A program made the position numbers and the translations under genes. The notes under the pieces were generated by a model. That model did not search any database and was not told where the DNA came from. It saw only the letters and a list, made by a program, of their open reading frames with translations. A stretch of DNA of 64,000 nucleotides from Mastigias papua (Eukaryota; Cnidaria; Scyphozoa; Rhizostomeae; Mastigiidae): the NCBI GenBank assembly GCA_964019165.1, contig OZ025282.1, positions 4,525,131 through 4,589,130 on the forward strand. The letters run 5' to 3'. Shown in pieces: positions 10,810-45,348 of the stretch (position 1 is its first letter; every line of letters starts with the position of its first letter).

Positions 10810-12114
10810 ATGGTCCGAGAGGGTATTCTTGGTCTGTACGCATGTTGCATGACAATCGCGCTCTACCTGGTACTGTGGCATATAAATATAACGAACGATA
10901 AGAATGATAATACATCATTTTACGTAAGCATGGAAAAAAGCTTGAATGATGAGCTCATATGTGCTACTACAGCGGAATCATCAGCGGAAGGAGAGGGGAG
11001 CAGCAATATTTATGAAAGAAGAAGATGTTTTGATAAGGAAGAGATTACTGGGAATATCACATTGGGAAAGAATAAAACGGGGGGGAACAGCAGTACGAAC
11101 ATGAATTTATCGATTAGTCAAGCGAGCAATTGTGGAAATCTTCCATGCACGTCAAGTTTATTAAAAAAGAAGAAGAGAAAATTGATTTTCATTTTAGCAC
11201 AGGGACGATCAGGAAGCAGTTTGCTTGGAGATCTGTTCAATCGTGATGAGAAAGCATTTTACATGTTTGAGCCGTGTCTTGCTGTGGAAAGGCTGAACAA
11301 ATTCTTCCACTTTGAAACAGATAATTCAAATACCTTAGAATTCTACAAATACGAGGCATTATCCTTTTTATCAGGAATATCAGTTTGCGAATCAAATAGA
11401 GAATTTGACAAATATATTAATGCATATGATGAGGTAGGCTCTCGGTCACGGACGGTATCGTTCTCAAAAACACCATTTCGGTCTAAACGGATAAGTTCAA
11501 ATCTTGTTCTTCAACTCTGCAATAACCTTACAACATACACTGTAATAAAAGAACTGGAGTTTCGATTGCCCGATAAAAAAATCGAGACTTTAGTAAATCT
11601 ATCGGAAAACTTGCACATAGATCTGAGATTGATTCATTTAGTGCGAGATCCAAGAGCTTACTTGCTATCCCAAATGAAATTGCAGTGGTTTTTCGAAGAG
11701 ACGAATTCGACGAAAAGAAGAATGGACGTATACATTAAGGATCGTTGTAAGGAAACGTTGAATTATTTAAAGGAAGTAGCAAATAGCAGGGAGAAATTTG
11801 AAGGGAAGCTGGAGTACCTTCTTGTACGATATGAAAATTTGATAGATCACCCAGATGAGACTTTGAAAAAAGTATCAGATGCAACCGGTATTGATATTTA
11901 CAAAGCTTCTAGACATTGGTTTGCAAATATGACAAAAGGGAAGGATTTAGGAGAGAGGAACAGGTATCAAAACGGAGTAAGAAATGCAGCAGCTGTTAAG
12001 AATGCGTGGAAGTCAAATATAAGTAAGAAGCTATTAGACATAATTCAAAAAGACTGTGCAGAACTTATGAAAGAATTGAAATATACCCCATACCATAAAA
12101 AAAATATTTTATGA
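10810..12114 (+). CDS. Carbohydrate sulfotransferase (CHST1/3-type), single exon
   Basis: A 434-aa type II membrane protein of the Golgi Gal/GalNAc/GlcNAc 6-O-sulfotransferase class. Such enzymes transfer sulfate from PAPS to C6 of a sugar in glycoproteins or proteoglycans. A short N-terminal tail is followed by one membrane segment (about residues 6-24), then a stem rich in N-glycosylation sequons (about 26-110) and a basic patch. The 5'-phosphosulfate loop is QGRSGSSLLG (131-140). The 3'-phosphate site is LIHLVRDPRAYLLSQ (274-288). The C-terminal YENLIDHPDETLKK block (341-354) also fits the family. The gene is uninterrupted, common for this family in animals. The acceptor sugar cannot be read from the sequence, so no symbol is given. 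A donor-like GTAAGA just before the ATG could belong to a 5' UTR intron. Confidence 0.9.
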   Translation: MVREGILGLYACCMTIALYLVLWHINITNDKNDNTSFYVSMEKSLNDELICATTAESSAEGEGSSNIYERRRCFDKEEITGNITLGKNKTGGNSSTNMNLSISQASNCGNLPCTSSLLKKKKRKLIFILAQGRSGSSLLGDLFNRDEKAFYMFEPCLAVERLNKFFHFETDNSNTLEFYKYEALSFLSGISVCESNREFDKYINAYDEVGSRSRTVSFSKTPFRSKRISSNLVLQLCNNLTTYTVIKELEFRLPDKKIETLVNLSENLHIDLRLIHLVRDPRAYLLSQMKLQWFFEETNSTKRRMDVYIKDRCKETLNYLKEVANSREKFEGKLEYLLVRYENLIDHPDETLKKVSDATGIDIYKASRHWFANMTKGKDLGERNRYQNGVRNAAAVKNAWKSNISKKLLDIIQKDCAELMKELKYTPYHKKNIL

Positions 12115-12246
12115 ATTAGGATAATTTACATATTTCCAATTGTTGAATTCTAACGTGCATTTTGCCATGAGATATTGATCAAAATATAATATATACAATT
12201 CTTCTCAAATGGAAAAGATATTCCTCGTACGTTGTTCTAAGACTGA

Positions 12247-33879
<21,633 letters not shown>

Positions 33880-36081
33880 CTACAAACAAGGATCGTATTT
33901 ATTCAGAAAAGACTAGCATCAGAAATTACTTTTGATAAGACAACAAGGGAAAATTTTCGACAAATTCAGAAGTAACTGAGCATAGAGAATACAAGATTAA
34001 ACCAGAAGGCCATTAAAGGTTATCCGTTGAGAATTTTTTCCTGACATGATGCGGGAGAAAATCACTGAAAACAGAATTTGCTGATTTACATTGGAGAGTT
34101 TCCATGTAATGAGCTAGCTCCTTCCACCAATTGAATCAGATTTAAGAAAGTGATTTCTGACAGATTTTTGACTTTAAAACAAACTCAACAAGACTCGAAA
34201 GCTGCAATAATTCATACTAGAGTATCTCTTACTATACAAAAATTTGCGATCACAGACTTTCAAAATAAAGATAAAATGCCAGTAGAGGCATTAGAAAAGG
34301 ACTTCCCATCCAATGTACTCGATACCACCTCTCATAGAGCCCGATATACCAAATAAATAAGTCTACTTGTACAAGTATAAGACATATTGAATTTATCGGC
34401 TGCATAAGACTCGAAAATTACAAATTATAAGGGTATGGTGCTGTTGTATTTTGTGCAACAGCACGGCGAATACCGCGTCACATGGTCTCGAATATAGTTG
34501 GCAGTTTGTATTGAAAATGTGTCAAATGCAATATTTTATATAGTGAGATGCAGGTGCCTTTGGGTTGGAATGATCATGAACTGGAAACCAGTGTGCACTG
34601 ATTGCTAACAGATCAAGCTAACATGTCGTTGAGTAGACTGTAGCATCGTAACGCTATTTATCAACTCTGGCTATGAAAATTTTCATGCAATTAATGGCAC
34701 AATGAACATGGTCAAACACAGGAAAAGTTTCAAGCCAAGAATATGAATTGTCAAACTAATCCTTTATATCTACACGCGTGTAACAAGTCTTGTTAGTGAC
34801 AAGAATATTTTGATAGGGCATTAGATGAGACTTATATTAGATGAGATATCCTCCAAGTATTGGTTATTAGAAGTGCAAGATTTTGAGCGGGTAAGAAAAC
34901 TCGACTCGTATCAGCAAGTTAAGAAGTTAGAATCCTGATACAAGCTAATAATCAACTGACTACATGACTTTCGATAAAAGTACTGAAAATTCCTCTCTTG
35001 CAAAATAAAATCGAACAATTCTATGTTCTTAAAATGCTTCCTTGTGCAAACAATATTGAACGAAGACACCCTTCTCAATTTAAATTCGTTGCGCAATCGC
35101 GCCTGAGAGAGAGAGACACATGAGAGTAAAATGGCGAGAAATTTTCTCTTGTGAAAATCACATAATAATAATAATAATTACTAATATTCAATTGTTATAT
35201 CATCAATGTCCTACATCAAGTCAATACACTGATTGTCTCACAACTAACCTAAATTTAATTCAATTTTTTATTTATATATTTACACCTAAAGGAAAGATCT
35301 TAGCTGCTAAAGTATTTCACAAGTTTGTGCAGTATGCTCGGACAATGGTTCATTGAAGTTGCTAGGAGAAGACGGGGCTGCAACTCTGTCCAAGAGACGA
35401 TTATCCACTAGGAGTCGTTCAGAGTAATTCTTGAGAAAGAACCGTACTTTAGAGCTTAAGATGACGTGTCTTTAAAACAAGAAGCTCGTATCAATGTGAG
35501 TATAGTCGCAAAAACTTCTTCATTAGAGTGTCGTGATGCTCATTAAAGAAGTATCTTGTATTGTAATCTTCTCTTCTAGAAGCGTAAGCAAACAACAATA
35601 CCCCATGTCCTGCAAGTTATAGCCATGAAAGTTCATCAGGAAAAATGTGCTGCTAACTAACAAAACTTTTCAATGGTTGGTTCAACAGTTAGAAAATTTA
35701 TCGGATATGCATATAGAGAGAGGTATACTATTAGAAAGTGACTCGGTTTAAAAGTTAAAAGCAGTTTTTAAGTTCTGCAAGATTACCAGGAGAGAATCAA
35801 GACAACTTATCACATGGCAATACTTTGTCAGTGAACAGCTCCTCAAAACTTTAGCCTATTAAAAACACACAAATTTCCATTTTATGATTGAGAATCTAAT
35901 GCTGCCTAAAGTTGGCAATGTCCACATATTTACATCAAATATATTATTTTCCAACATTGTACATTTTTAAAGCAGAATAATTGAGCCAGATTTGTGACTC
36001 AATTAAATTATTAAATCCTGATAAAACGTGGCACTAAAACTGAAGCTGAGGCAAAAGTCAAGGAACCAATCTAACACTCTA
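33880..36081. other. Between CCDC87 and DMRT; should hold CCDC87 5' exons
   Basis: CCDC87 and DMRT are on the same strand, so the missing N-terminal exons of CCDC87 are expected here. Two open stretches (34090-34170 and 35375-35480, minus) look faintly right, but phases or donors do not fit. A run of AAT/TAA triplets lies at 35160-35180. Confidence 0.4.
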
Positions 36082-39000
36082 TCAATGAACAGCTTTAGAT
36101 ATCCTTGCACCACATGCCCTGCAGAACAAATCCTGTGGCCTAGCTGGTGCCTTACATTCCACACAGGCACGCTCTCCAATTTTCACTCTTTCACTGACTT
36201 CGATGGGTCTTCTATGGGGCATCTCAGTCATAAACTTGCTGCTAGTATCTTGAAGTGACATAAAATAATTAAAATGACTTCGGCACTCTTGGCTGCTGGC
36301 ATCGTGGTCTGCCGCACTGCGGTGCATCACGTGGTTGTACTTCAACATGTCCAATCGGTTTGCTGGCATGAATTCAATATACTTGCGCATGCCGTTTCGG
36401 TGACAACACGTACACGGAGGCTGCTCAATACCGCGATTTGGTAGTGAGAATGCAGAGAGATGACGTGCAAATGATGCTGGTGGAAGATCCATGTAATCGG
36501 CGTTGTTCGGCTTTACTTCTCTTAGTCTGGTCATTGAATGCGGAGACAATATTTCGACAGCTTTTAGTAGATCACCTTGGCAGTTCTTAAGAACAGATCC
36601 CAACACAACTGGGTCTAAGTAGGGGAATATCTTCAAGAGCACATCACCAGGATCCCTGCTACCTTCGGACGATGCTGCTTGGAACATTTGAGGCCCGGAT
36701 GGGAACTGATGGATTGCTTGCTGTTGTGCAGCAGGGAAATCGTGATGCTCTGGAGAGCTCCTTGATGAAGAACTGTTATTGTCTTGCCACGTTCTGCTAT
36801 CATACACATTCGGATCATTTTCAGCATGATTTTCATGACCTTTGTTGTGATTTACTTGCATTATAGGACTATTTGCTTCACCCATGCCTAAAAACAGTGA
36901 AGAAGTCAAAGCTTGTTTGTATTATTTACTGATATTGGTTAATATTCAATAATATTTGCTCGAATTTGCTAATATTTGCCAATATCTCATAATATTTGTT
37001 ACCAATTGCTAATATTTGCTGATACTTCCTAATACTTGCTAATATTCGCCAGTATTCGCTAGTATTCGCTAGTATTCGCTAGTATTCGCTAATATTCGCT
37101 AACATTAAATGTCTAAGACTAAGATAAAGGAAAAATCATTGACAAATTTAAACCAAAATGGATGAGACAACCAGAATTTACCTAGTATTCTATTCACAAC
37201 GAATGGAGATAATGTTTATCATAAAAAAGATATCAAGCAAACTCATGTGTGAAAATACTGAGTCTCCAATATAAGAGGCTTTGCTTGAAACTATAGGCAT
37301 GACGTGCGAAGAGAACCGTGGAAGTAATCACATTTGAAGGAAAGGCTCTAATCAGATGATTGACTATTTGGAAGATAAAATGAAAAGCTAGAAGCACTAC
37401 TTTAAAACTATGTGCAGGTTTTGAGTCCCTCTGTTAAATGACGACACTAGAAATGATCGCACTTTTCATTAACTTTTAATTCGCATGAGAAGGACAGCGA
37501 AAAAAGGATTTCCAAAAGTACGGAATGTAGCTCGTTTACGCAGAATTGACTATAGCTCAATGTGCAATTTGCAATAAAATCATTCAATGTGAAAGCATTG
37601 ACGAAAGAGCGTGAGAATCTTGGAATCCTTGATCAACGGAATGTGTCAAAAAACATGAAACAAAACAGGAGCCGCTTTGACACATAGGTAGTCTATGATA
37701 CAAAAGTACTTTTGAAAATCATGAGTCAAAGACAACTACTGGCATAGACGTCAAGATGTTCATAGGGGATCAAAGAAAGCAGTATATCTCAGCAAATTGA
37801 TGCAAAAGAACTAGGAAAACCATGTCAACTTGGCTTACAGGGCATCGCGTTCTTTGATGACGATTCGACCTACATTGGAAATGATAAGGATAGCGATTCC
37901 ACAAGCACATCAAAATATCATACGGTGTTGAAAACACTATTGCACTGGGATATATGTATGGGGTCAGGGAAGAAGTTCTTCCTGTAAAGTTAGACTGCCA
38001 TTTGTCGGAAAATCTCTTATCTTCTCGGAAAAATGGATGAGCTTCTACGTAACCGAATAACTTCGATATAACTTAAATTGGCCAATAGTGAAAAACAGGA
38101 ATAAATCTATATTATTCATCGTAAGAAAATCTTCATTCCTTGCCCCTCCTATAAATTTCCCTATCTACGCCTCGGCATAAAGGTGCTTAAAGCCAACAAG
38201 ACAACAAATTACAAGTGATAATTTTTTAGCTCGCTATTTATTAGGACAAGATAATATTTATTGAAGCTCAATGATCTTACATATTTGACAATTCTAGACT
38301 TACTTGTTATTAAAATATGTTTATTTCAAAAGTGACTTTTGCAAATATTTGAGAAACTAAATTAAGCTATACAGTCTCTAAGAGATTCCGTGGGGTAAAC
38401 TGTGAGAATTAAGCAATAAATGCTAAAAAGAATGTAGGTTAATACGTAGGGTGGGTGCCTTTGCTGACAAGATATAAATTTCAAAAAATCACAATGCTCT
38501 ATTTTTTTAATTAGTGTGTTCTCACAAGAAAGAGCGCAAAAGAATCTTTACAAGTGAATGCAGCAGGGGTCGGCAAACAACTCGTCGAAATAGTGCAGGG
38601 TTGCGACTGCAGTATGATATTTCAAATTACGATGTCGCAGTCAACCGTAGAAATACAATTCATTCAAAATCTCTTTAAAAATCCTCTTTCAAACACAGTG
38701 TAGTTGAAAGCAGTACGCCTAACGAGCGCTATGTAAGACGTTCACTTGTGTCCTCGGTAATCTAAAATCACTGGGTGAAGTCTTGGCTGTAAGGAGTGCA
38801 AATTTCGAGCTAAATAAAACACTGCCCTAAAACATGTGGAAAAACGATCAGATTTTTGAGAAAAGCAAATTTCACCCCAAACATTTATCCATGATTGAAA
38901 GAGACTCTTGAGGGGAAAGTTGACTTTTGCCATACTGACCCCTCAAGCTATTATAGGGACACGTAGAAGTATCATTCTGCGAGGGTGATATGAAATCTAG

Positions 39001-40597
39001 CATTGTTGAATATCTTGAAGTTCAGTAGGTTCAAGCCAAAACTTAGTCTTGAAGAGTGACAGCTATTTTCAGAATTAATAACTACAATTAAATTAATGGA
39101 AATCCACTCACTAAAGAGAGCGCATTCAACGTACAATGTGCTAAAAATAACGAGTACCCTAAAGATGATCACTTGCTAACATTCATTACCGAATGTTTAT
39201 CCAATCTCCATTCAAATCATCATACGAAAAGCAACAGATGTTCTGGCAATAGAATGAATTGTGTCTCAAATATTGCAAACGTAATTGCATTTACACTTAT
39301 AAGTGGCAAGAAGGACGTTGTATACCAAAATTAAATGTATTGCATCTGAAAAACTAGAGCTACATGTTCCTTTTATAAAAAATTGGTTCATAAGAAGTAA
39401 CCGACTGCCAAAAAAGTCAAGAAAGTTCAGCACTGGATTTTTTAGACATGAGAAAGTTCATAAGTTCATACAGACTTAAAACTCCAATCTTCAGACAAAA
39501 TCCTCATCTATTTGCCTTAATTTGCAGAGATTTCATGTGGCAATCTATCTATTTCAGTGATATGTTTGAGCACTGTCTCTCTGTGTGCATGTAGTAACAC
39601 TGTAGTGTTACAAACATGCGAATATTCTTGTAATGAAAGTCTAAATAAAGTTTCAGTACTGAAATCCCGAGAAAGCTAAGAAAGTTTTAGTACTAGGCGA
39701 GAAAAATTTTCTTCAAACAAACTGCAATAAAGAAATAGTAGCTTCAGCAATGGTCGATGGGCTCAAAGTGGCAGAGTGATAAACTGCATGCACTGATTAG
39801 ATGAAATTAATATATCAATTCAAAACAAGTTTATTTCCACACTGTGATCTCTGCAGATCATCTAAGCATATGAGAACAGAAAAACTATTACTAAGAGTGG
39901 GAAATCTTTCGGTATATAACCATCTACAACAATAAACACGGGGTTTGGTAATATTGGTAATATAGAGGCAAAATTAACCCTAATCAAACGTATAGTTAAA
40001 TCAAATATTGCGTTTGAGAAGTGCCTCTGCAAATAGCATGAATGAGTAGAAATCTGCAAGACATGCACAAAGAGACAAGACAACTATTTTCACAAAGGTA
40101 ATTGAGTTGAATGCTAGCGTAATTATGTCAGATGCAAATAATCGACTTGAAATGTGCAAAATTACGAGAGAATGAAATAAAAATCAAAATTGCAGATGGT
40201 AAAGAAAGTAAATATCTATCTCTAATTAATATGATAACAGAGATAGGTACCTACCAAATGAAATTCGCCTTTTAACAAGACTTTGTCTTTCTTCTTCAGA
40301 GGCTCTAACAAAACTAGCGACGTTAACTTGCAATTTCGCATCGCTATTCATCTCCTCTTGGGCCTGTTGCCGTCTTAAAGCTACTTGTGCAGCCATGACT
40401 TTCTGTCTCTCTGATATGAGAATGCACTTGCTACAACGACAGTTCCGCCACGGGCAAGCTCTCTTATGCCCTTTCAGCCACGAAACGACACCGTGGTTTC
40501 GGCACCTGGCACATTTTGGTGCTCTCGGGGGTTTTGTTTCTGGTGACAGCAATGCTGGTGGTGAATCCGGGAAATGCATGAAACTTGGTCCCTCCAT
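36082..40597 (-). CDS. DMRT transcription factor with DM and DMA domains, 2 coding exons
   Basis: Exons 40255-40597 and 36082-36887, GT..AG, split glycine codon, 382 aa plus stop. The DM domain (about 25-72) keeps all zinc ligands: CARC (29, 32), H35, H44, C48 and CRCSKC (C53, C55, C58), followed by the recognition helix [19 protein letters not shown] domain (about 192-228, [31 protein letters not shown]) places it with the DMRTA/DMRT4-5-like group, which act in sex determination and neural or gonadal development. The C-terminus has a CX2C-X10-CX2CG zinc-ribbon pattern (C356, C359, C370, C373), not a feature I know from vertebrate DMRTs. An in-frame ATG 19 codons upstream (40654) is possible; the inner ATG was preferred because MEGPSF starts the conserved-looking region. 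The exact orthologue is unclear, so no symbol is given. Confidence 0.9.
36930..37110. repeat. Degenerate 10-bp tandem repeat (GCTAGTATTC)n
   Basis: Starts about 40 bp beyond the acceptor of DMRT exon 2. It runs from diverged GCTAATATTT-like copies to four or five exact GCTAGTATTC units near 37050-37085. Intronic. Confidence 0.85.
39407..39715. repeat. Dispersed 300-bp repeat, copy 1
   Basis: Shares with 48787-49078 the ordered blocks AGTCAAGAAAGTTCAGCACTG, CTCCAATCTTCAGACA, AACACTGTAGTGTTACA and GAGAAAGCTAAGAAAGTTTT, in the same orientation. The AACACTGTAGTGTTA palindrome is kept in both. No coding. Confidence 0.7.
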
Positions 40598-40669
40598 CCT
40601 TTGCAAACAACACAAAACGCCGATGCTCCTTACAACAGATTTATTTATCAACACTCTGGTACATTAAAG

Positions 40670-43600
40670 TTTCCTGCGCTTAAGATACAGGTTGCTGCTA
40701 GGAGGAAATGTGCTTTCATCAAATTATCCCTCGAACCAGTTGTTACTTTTCTTGAAATGTTTAAGGTGATCAGATTTCGAATATATTGAGACTCAGATCG
40801 AGTGTTCCTTGTGAGCAGGATTGAATTCCAGACACAACTTGGGCTCTGCTCTCAATAGAGAAGTATCCTTGTTCCCCAAGTTATCGTGTATTTCAATAGC
40901 TGCTGATGTCTGCTCTTACACTATTGCCAGTCGACTGCTGGAGTGATTTTGATCCACATTAAGAATGCAAAGAGTGACCTCGACCTATATGGCAGATAAA
41001 GTCCTCTAGGATCCCTGTGGTTGTAATAGGGACGTAATGGTGGATAGTTCTAATCTTCTCACAGCAAGTCAGCTGGTGAACTCTTCGTTAGATTTGATTT
41101 AATTCCCGCCTTTCTTTTCGGGGCTACTAAATCTGGGGTTGATGATGTTGTCCTTTATCTTAAGGTGATGTGAGTACAATGCTCTTTCACGCGCTCTTTC
41201 CGTTGCGATTCCTTTATGAAACAAAGTGCATGAAGACACTGAGATCGGCCTGCTTTCTTAACTTCGACCAGAGGTCAACTTGTATTGTTCCCAAAATCTC
41301 GTGGTAAGATCCTACATGAAATAAAGAGATATTTTCAATAATAATAATTGCATAATCTCCCAAAAACTCTAGCCAAGGCTTGTCTTACAAGTTGGTATGA
41401 TAAATATTGTGTAAGCTTCCAATAGTCTGCAAGGATTCAGTATGATTTTCAGACAACAGCGTTAGAGAGAAAGCGCGTTTTAGCGGTTGCTTGATTTGCT
41501 TAGTTGATACGCTGACCTATTTGTAGCTTGTTTGCAGCATACTGTGTGATACTGCTCGGATTAACAAGCATAAACAAATGGGCACAAAGAGGACAACTGC
41601 ACTGAGTAATGTCCACAATGACAGCATGGAATATTAAATTGTCAATCATTAAACAGACGGTTACAATTGCAAATGATATACATGTATTTTTATATGAAAC
41701 TAAGGTCCTGTGCTTGTAGGTAGTTGCTTAGATTGTCTGGCAATTTTGCAATCAAAAGTTTCTTAAATTTCTTAGTTAATGAATTTTCTTGGTGTAGCCC
41801 AAGGGTAGCAGAGATTTCTGCCTCCTCTCCATCATGGTTTTGGCCAAAGAACATACATGTTCTTCATGAAGAGAGCACTGCTTGCATTCAAATTCGAGGT
41901 TAACCGGATAGAAAGCCTGTTTAATGACACTGTGAAGGATGTCCTTTCGCGTCTTGTCAAGTGTAATCGATTTTCAATTCTGAAAAAGAGCCCTAACAAA
42001 GTGATCAAGGAATTTTGCTTTCCTAGAATGACTGTAGAGATCTGTAAATAGGTAAGCTCGTTGAACTTCATCAATGTCAAGTTGAAGTTAAAAGAAATTT
42101 TTAAATGGAAACTTTTTGAGTGTGTAATTTACTGAGAATGAATGCCAACTGCATGTCAAGTGTAGTATTGCAATATACAGATCAATGTCAAGACTGCTTC
42201 GAGTGTCAACTCGAAAAATTAAAACTGCAAATTATAAAAGTTTCTTAGCTTTTTTCAATTTGGGTAGGGCTGTTTGTAAACTTTTGAAAAATTGAGCCTA
42301 CCGTTTCTATTAACCTGTTTCTTGTGTGTAATGCGTGTTTGATGGCTTGTAAGCAATTGTTCGCTAAAGTGCACCCTGGTATATGATATGTAGTGTAGTT
42401 GCCAAAAGAAGTAGCATAAACCAGCTAATGTTCATTCACACCGATCGGAATTGGCTATTTTCTGTACGCAGACAAGAATGCATTTGTCATAACTACAGTG
42501 ACTCGTAAAATAGATAATTAACTCAGATTAAAAGCAATTTCTACTTGTCTAAATTTGTTGATTTTAAGAAAATTGAAGATGCCTTGGCAAATCTTTGCAA
42601 CACTCTAGCATGCACTGCGGATATAGGAAAGTCCTTTAATTCCCATTAAGCTTTTTCACTAATCGCATGACATAGAATGAGTAAAAACTAACGCTCGTTG
42701 CATCTATATGTCCTAAACTAACAATCCGGTTTGCAACAAGAAGCGAAAAATTTGCGAAATGTCGTGCAAGTTGGCATACAGCATCGTCAACGAAAATAAG
42801 GCTAATAATGTCTGAAACTGTTAAGCTCCAATACGGCTCAATTCTACCGAATTCCTACAAATTGCTGGGAAACGTCGTAAAAGATGGACCCACTGACAGC
42901 TTTTGTTAGCTAAATATATATCGACGTAAATCGAAACGATTTCTCCTGTAAACTTTCGGGAAAGCTCGTTTCCAGGAGCAGCAAATGATATTGAAAAACA
43001 AAAACTGGCTGATGTTGTTTGATATTGAAAGGTTGCAACTTTGATTTTATCTCTAGCGATGTAGTTTGGAAGCAGACATGTGTTACTAAAATGCTCCATT
43101 CAACGTCAAAGAGTACAGAAGGACATAAATTCATATGCTGATTCAGATTCATTGCTGAGACAGCAACTTTTTCCCTTGATAGCAGTTGCATTCGCAACCT
43201 AGAAACTTCAAATGGGAGATCTGAATCGGCCGTTTAGGCCAGGTGGTGGTATATCAACTAGTTCTGCTAGAAGAACCCCTTCCCAACCATTTCACTGTAA
43301 TTACTCGATTTTCACTTAGGCTTTCTTTCTTAACATAGTTGAGTATTGTTGATTCTTTTCGTCCATTCCTATTTACTTTAGCATAAGCGCATATTTTCTG
43401 TTCAAAATTAAAAACTATTCTGTCTTATGTCTTATTTAGGTCAGCAAATAGATCTATTCCCTTCACTAAAAATTTTCGGACCACTCAAAATACGTCGCGT
43501 AGCGATTAGTTCACAATAAGTGTCCCAGATGTTGTACAGCGCATTCTTATATTCCACATAAGAAATTAAGATTGAGAATCACTTTGTCTTTAGGCAAATG

Positions 43601-45018
43601 ACGGCACCTATTTTAGTTCCAAGTGCTATCAAAAACTGAGTAAGCTTTGACGGCTAGAAAGAGCCAGAACCAGCGGAATCGCCGCCTTCAATAGAAAATT
43701 CCGAGTAATGAGATACTGATCGGAGGAAAAGGACAGCTTGACATGCTCAAATCAGAGGATAGAGTAGGTGGTAGGAACAAACAACCAATTACTCGAATTT
43801 TGTAAAAATTCAAATGAAATATATGGTACTAAAAATTCAATGCTATAGATACAACCAGCCAACATAACTGAACAATATAGCAAATGATGTAGCATCCTGT
43901 CATAAAAGTTAACATGAAGACTTCGCTTTGCTTTCTGGCTATCGATGTATACGGACGATATGAGGCAGGTTTCTATTTAGAGTCTGTGAAATTCTTGACA
44001 AAACCCAAGTATAATAAAGACGATCTAGGACAGAACGAGGAAAGCTTACACAGATACAAGGAAACCACATATATCTTAACCGAACTGGACAGGTCAAGAG
44101 CAAGGAAAATACCACACAATACAGTATAGCCAAAAAAGAATGCCGGCTATCGAGTTATTTCCATGCTTAATGCTCGATATAAAAACAGATTAGTGTGGAA
44201 AAGTTGCGAAGCATACAGCTTAAAGAAATTAGAGCATTTGAAAAGAGTCAACTAAAACCAGATTAAATGGATATTAAGCCATATTTTGTTTCCATCACTT
44301 AAGATTTGCAACAGCCATAGCTTTTTATCAGGTTTAGGCACAGATCATTGGCTATGCTCATTAGCAATGTCTGACTGGAGTTTCTCCGTCGTAAAGCTAT
44401 GGGGAAAACTTCAAAGCTATTCCACGATAGGAGCCAAGTATGCGCTAATCGATCAAAGGTTAAATGTCCGTAAGCTCAATGGTTGACAATGATGCAAATG
44501 ACGGGGATATATAACAATATTGTTCAAAAGTATAAAGGGTGGTATCTCTAGGCTAAGACAAACAGAAGTGGTATTGGTGAGGGGAAAGTCCAAATAATCA
44601 AAATCTTACAAAAGAGGAAAGGAGGGAAAAGGGATAAATCGCTAATGTTCTAAAGGAGGTGGAAACAATCGCCAACTTTTTAACGGAGATGGGAGAAATC
44701 GCTATATCTTGAAAGGGAAAATTAAACCCTGTTCTACACCCTGTAGGGTACACGCTAACTGAGTAATCATCTAGGTATCCAAAACGTTACTGATGAGAAA
44801 TCTTAGAGAGGAATTGAGAACTTAGAAAAGAGGTGACAGAGTTGAAATAGCTAATAGTTCTCAAACCCAGAAGATTGCAGGAGAAATAGTAATACAGACT
44901 CCATGAAATTCAAAAGACAGTTGTGTAACGAAAATAGCTTGTGGGTATTTGTGTTAAGATGTGAATGTAACTCTCAGTGTCAGTTGGGTGTGTCGTGATA
45001 GTGGTTGTTAAGTTTGTG
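40670..45018. other. 5' flank of DMRT, gene-poor
   Basis: AT-rich DNA with only short ORFs. A frame open on both strands at 41832-42052 has an acceptor-like end (TATTTACAG) on the minus strand, but no recognisable product. Regulatory DNA for DMRT would be expected nearest 40.7-41.3 kb; no motif cluster was obvious. Confidence 0.4.
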
Positions 45019-45348
45019 TCATGTTTTAGTTGCCAGACCTGCTGTATTAGCATCATAGCGCATTATAAAAGAAGCAGTATACTGTAAGCAAGGGAGTTCG
45101 TCGATTGAATGAATAGAACTGGTCATAATAAGTTGTTGTGTTTCTTTAGGGGCTAGGCCCTCGGGCCTTGCCTCACAAATGCCTTTACATGCATCCATAT
45201 CAAAGAACCCACGGACGTTACAGTTGCAAATACCATGGGTTCCAATTTTGATTTGCTTTGATGGATGAATTCCAAGAAAGCTACCTTTGCAAGCATTAGT
45301 GAAGATACTAATGCTGAATAGCTGGGTTCTTGTGTACTTAACAGCTGA
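45019..45348 (-). CDS. Unrecognised cysteine-containing open frame, 110 codons
   Basis: Minus-strand frame open from 45348 to TGA at 45019, without an early ATG. Acceptor-like AGs (e.g. TGCTTGCAAAG) could make it a terminal exon. It contains two similar ACKG motifs (NACKGSF and DACKGIC) and GICNCNVRGFFDMD, a CxC plus Cx3C spacing that could suit a small disulfide-rich unit. No family recognised. An overlapping frame is also open, so chance is possible. Confidence 0.3.
   Translation of the reverse strand, partial: SAVKYTRTQLFSISIFTNACKGSFLGIHPSKQIKIGTHGICNCNVRGFFDMDACKGICEARPEGLAPKETQQLIMTSSIHSIDELPCLQYTASFIMRYDANTAGLATKT

Larger units (their letters stand above)
36888..40254 (-). other. DMRT intron
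   Basis: A 3.4-kb intron with the 10-bp repeat, a hAT-like end (CAGGGGTCGGCAAACAA) at about 38569, and one copy of a dispersed 300-bp repeat at 39407-39715. No exon was recognised inside. Confidence 0.7.

Noticed and set aside
34090..34170. Possible CCDC87 exon (LNLIQLVEG on the minus strand)
   Set aside because: Its donor leaves two extra bases and no exon of the needed phase lies between it and 33879.
35375..35480. Minus-strand stretch resembling the CCDC87 N-terminal helix region (contains VRFFLKNYSERLLV)
   Set aside because: Similarity is weak and no convincing donor or phase link to the exon at 33763-33879 was found.
42821..43197. Overlapping 92- and 95-codon minus-strand ORFs
   Set aside because: Both frames open over the same DNA without splice sites or recognisable motifs.
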